Part shown: positions 62,771 to 64,000 of the stretch, one piece after another
Numbering within the stretch: the stretch's first letter is position 1
Layout: each line of letters opens with the position of its first letter
NCBI RefSeq assembly: GCF_015169395.1
Contig: NZ_CP063458.1
Span: 1,860,001-1,924,000 of the forward strand
Direction: 5' to 3'
DNA from: Humisphaera borealis
Lineage (GTDB): Bacteria > Planctomycetota > Phycisphaerae > Tepidisphaerales > Tepidisphaeraceae
DNA: 64,000 nucleotides
Notes under the pieces: generated by a model
The model's database searches: none
The model's input: the letters and a program-made list of their open reading frames with translations, nothing else
What the model was told of the DNA's origin: nothing
Program-made: the position numbers and the translations under genes

Positions 62771-63181
62771 CTACGCTACTTCGAGGACCGTGGCACGCTT
62801 AGGTTTGTTCGGATCGACAAGGACAAGTACCTGAGAGCCGACAGTGTACTTGTCAGCATACATCGTGGGCGTGTCACGACGCATCGTGTACTCGACGCCG
62901 TTCACGCTGTAAGCATAGGTGACCGGCCGAGAACCGCCCTTGCTCAAAGGGCTAATCGATCTGACCTGCCCTTGCACTTCAGTTCCGTGGCGGATCAGCC
63001 AGACGAAGTTGCGGACGGCGAAGAAAAGGATAGGCGGCGCGGCAAGCGTCGCCACCAGTGCCATCGCCAGCCAAACGTACGAACTAGACCAGACCGAAGC
63101 GCCCTTTGCGGGCACTTCCTGTCCGGACACGTAAAAGTAGCCGATCCACAAACCCGCCGTCACCAGCGCTTCCAAAGCCAT
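62771..63181 (-). CDS. DUF3592 domain membrane protein
   Basis: A 136-residue protein with two membrane helices (VWLAMALVATLAAPPILFFA and the N-terminal ALVTAGLWIGYFYVSG) and a soluble beta domain (GTEVQGQVRSI, VTYAYSVNGVEYT, YTVGSQVLVLVDPNKPKRAT) that fits DUF3592 (PF12158). Family function is unknown. The frame converges with the RTX gene, 56 bp from its stop. Confidence 0.72.
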   Translation of the reverse strand: MALEALVTAGLWIGYFYVSGQEVPAKGASVWSSSYVWLAMALVATLAAPPILFFAVRNFVWLIRHGTEVQGQVRSISPLSKGGSRPVTYAYSVNGVEYTMRRDTPTMYADKYTVGSQVLVLVDPNKPKRATVLEVA

Positions 63182-63260
63182 TCAGATCGGAACGAGAGTG
63201 CGAAGCCTCTTGTCAATTTCCGGACGTTTCGGATGCATATAGAGCCCCCCTGAGAGCAAG

Positions 63261-64000
63261 TTACAGCTTTACGCCGCCCTGATACTTGATGACCGGAGCA
63301 TCCGGATTCACCTCCGGCCCGAAGTAACGAAGGACGACAAGGTCCTCGGTGCCGCTGGTGTTCTCGTACGTCACACCGGCCTTGGCGGCGGCTTCGGTCA
63401 CGAACACTTCGTCTTCCGTCAGGTCGTGGAAGCGGATCAGCTTCGGGCAGTTCAGCCGGAGCTTGTTGATCTTGCCTTCACCGGCGACCACGATGATGCT
63501 GTTCGCCCCGCCGTCCTTGACCGTCACCTTCTGGCCCGGCTTGACGGTCAGTTCCTTGGCCGTGAAGAGCTGCTCGCCGTAAACCTTGCCGTAGACGATC
63601 CACTTATCGACATACCCTTCGGCGGCGCTGCCGGCGGCGACGATGGGTTCGAGGAAGTGGTTAGCCTTGAAGTGCGGGTCGACGTTGGCTTCCCAGTCGA
63701 GCTGCTCGACGATGAAGTCCAGGTCTTTGTGCTTCTCCTTGGGCATGTCCTTGACGAGCAGCGCCCAGGGCACCTCGCGGCCTTCGACCAGGCTCTGGTA
63801 CATGCCGAAGACGTCGGAGCCCCACTGCGGCTCGTAGGTGCAGAGCGAGCCGGGGGCGTGGAGGATCGCCGGGTGAATGAGCCAGCCGGTGCCCGGCTTC
63901 AGGCGGTACGCCTTGGACAGGTCGAGGATGCCGTTGTCGCCCTTGTTCCAGTCTTCGAGGGTCTTGCGGACCTGGGCCTTGGTGGTCCCGGGCTCGAAAC
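63261..64000 (-). CDS. Cupin-like protein, mannose-6-phosphate isomerase-type, 5' end outside window
   Basis: The frame is open to the end of the window; 245 C-terminal residues are visible. Segments such as YRLKPGTGWLIHPAILHAPG and KELTVKPGQKVTVKDGGAN are consistent with two cupin barrels, and IHPAILHAP has His residues at a position used for metal in cupins. The usual type I phosphomannose isomerase motifs are not seen in the visible part. The activity cannot be assigned without the N-terminal part. Confidence 0.55.
   Translation of the reverse strand, partial: FEPGTTKAQVRKTLEDWNKGDNGILDLSKAYRLKPGTGWLIHPAILHAPGSLCTYEPQWGSDVFGMYQSLVEGREVPWALLVKDMPKEKHKDLDFIVEQLDWEANVDPHFKANHFLEPIVAAGSAAEGYVDKWIVYGKVYGEQLFTAKELTVKPGQKVTVKDGGANSIIVVAGEGKINKLRLNCPKLIRFHDLTEDEVFVTEAAAKAGVTYENTSGTEDLVVLRYFGPEVNPDAPVIKYQGGVKL

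Overview
The window looks like a piece of a planctomycete chromosome, most likely from the Phycisphaerae/Tepidisphaerales side of the phylum; this is inferred from gene content, as no rRNA marker is present. The clues are high GC, paired planctomycete-type cytochrome genes (PSCyt1/DUF1549/DUF1553 followed by DUF1501; DUF1587/1595/1592/1588/1585 followed by DUF1552), secreted DUF1080-type proteins, Tat-exported Gfo/Idh/MocA and PQQ-propeller proteins, a sulfatase, an RTX-type surface protein with a LEPR-like N-terminal motif, and many single-gene transcription units.

Layout. 1-8011: end of a secreted proline-rich protein, an omega-amidase-like nitrilase, the first cytochrome/DUF1501 pair and a DUF1080 protein. 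8236-19814: YbaB, PilZ, a B12-binding radical SAM protein, an orphan LolD-like ATPase with a GT4 glycosyltransferase, DUF1015, a two-domain nucleotide protein, a LOG protein, a TonB-like protein and QueE. 19853-32049: a PQQ-propeller/Gfo-Idh-MocA operon, DUF202, a secreted lectin-like protein, two TPR proteins (461 and 1823 aa) and two small secreted proteins. 32462-41016: sulfatase, the second cytochrome/Tat-protein pair, RNase R. 42168-53581: a lipoprotein, a translationally coupled ADP-ribosylglycohydrolase/ribokinase pair, ArgD-like aminotransferase, lipoprotein, aldehyde dehydrogenase, MoxR-like ATPase, DnaJ-type chaperone and a GYF_2-AIM24 protein. 54388-64000: DapA, a fused AroD-AroE, FkbM methyltransferase, a TIM-barrel isomerase-like protein, an outer-membrane barrel protein, lipoprotein, RTX protein, DUF3592 and a cupin-like partial gene. 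Functional units are small: lysine precursor synthesis and the shikimate pathway sit side by side (dapA, aroDE), and ADP-ribose removal is coupled to ribose phosphorylation.

The most unusual content is non-coding. At least 19 loci carry palindromic elements. In most of them two short hairpin-forming arms (about 20-40 nt) are placed in inverted orientation around a variable loop, like the REP/BIME elements of enterobacteria. Several families can be told apart, and two of them (arms of the types GGTGCCACGGGTC... and GGGTGCCATGGGC...) look like diverged versions of one hairpin with compensatory stem changes. One element with perfect 24-nt arms lies in frame inside the AroE half of aroDE, another fills the dapA-aroDE gap, and another forms the N-terminus of a lipoprotein. 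Two composite arrays, at 41645-42090 and 53600-53987, combine 11 and 8 copies of a 13-mer (GGGTTCGTTCGGC or its complement) with two paired-hairpin elements each, and are in opposite orientation to each other. No transposase or REP-associated transposase gene was found in the window, so any enzyme that mobilises them must be encoded elsewhere. No rRNA, tRNA or CRISPR array was recognised by eye.
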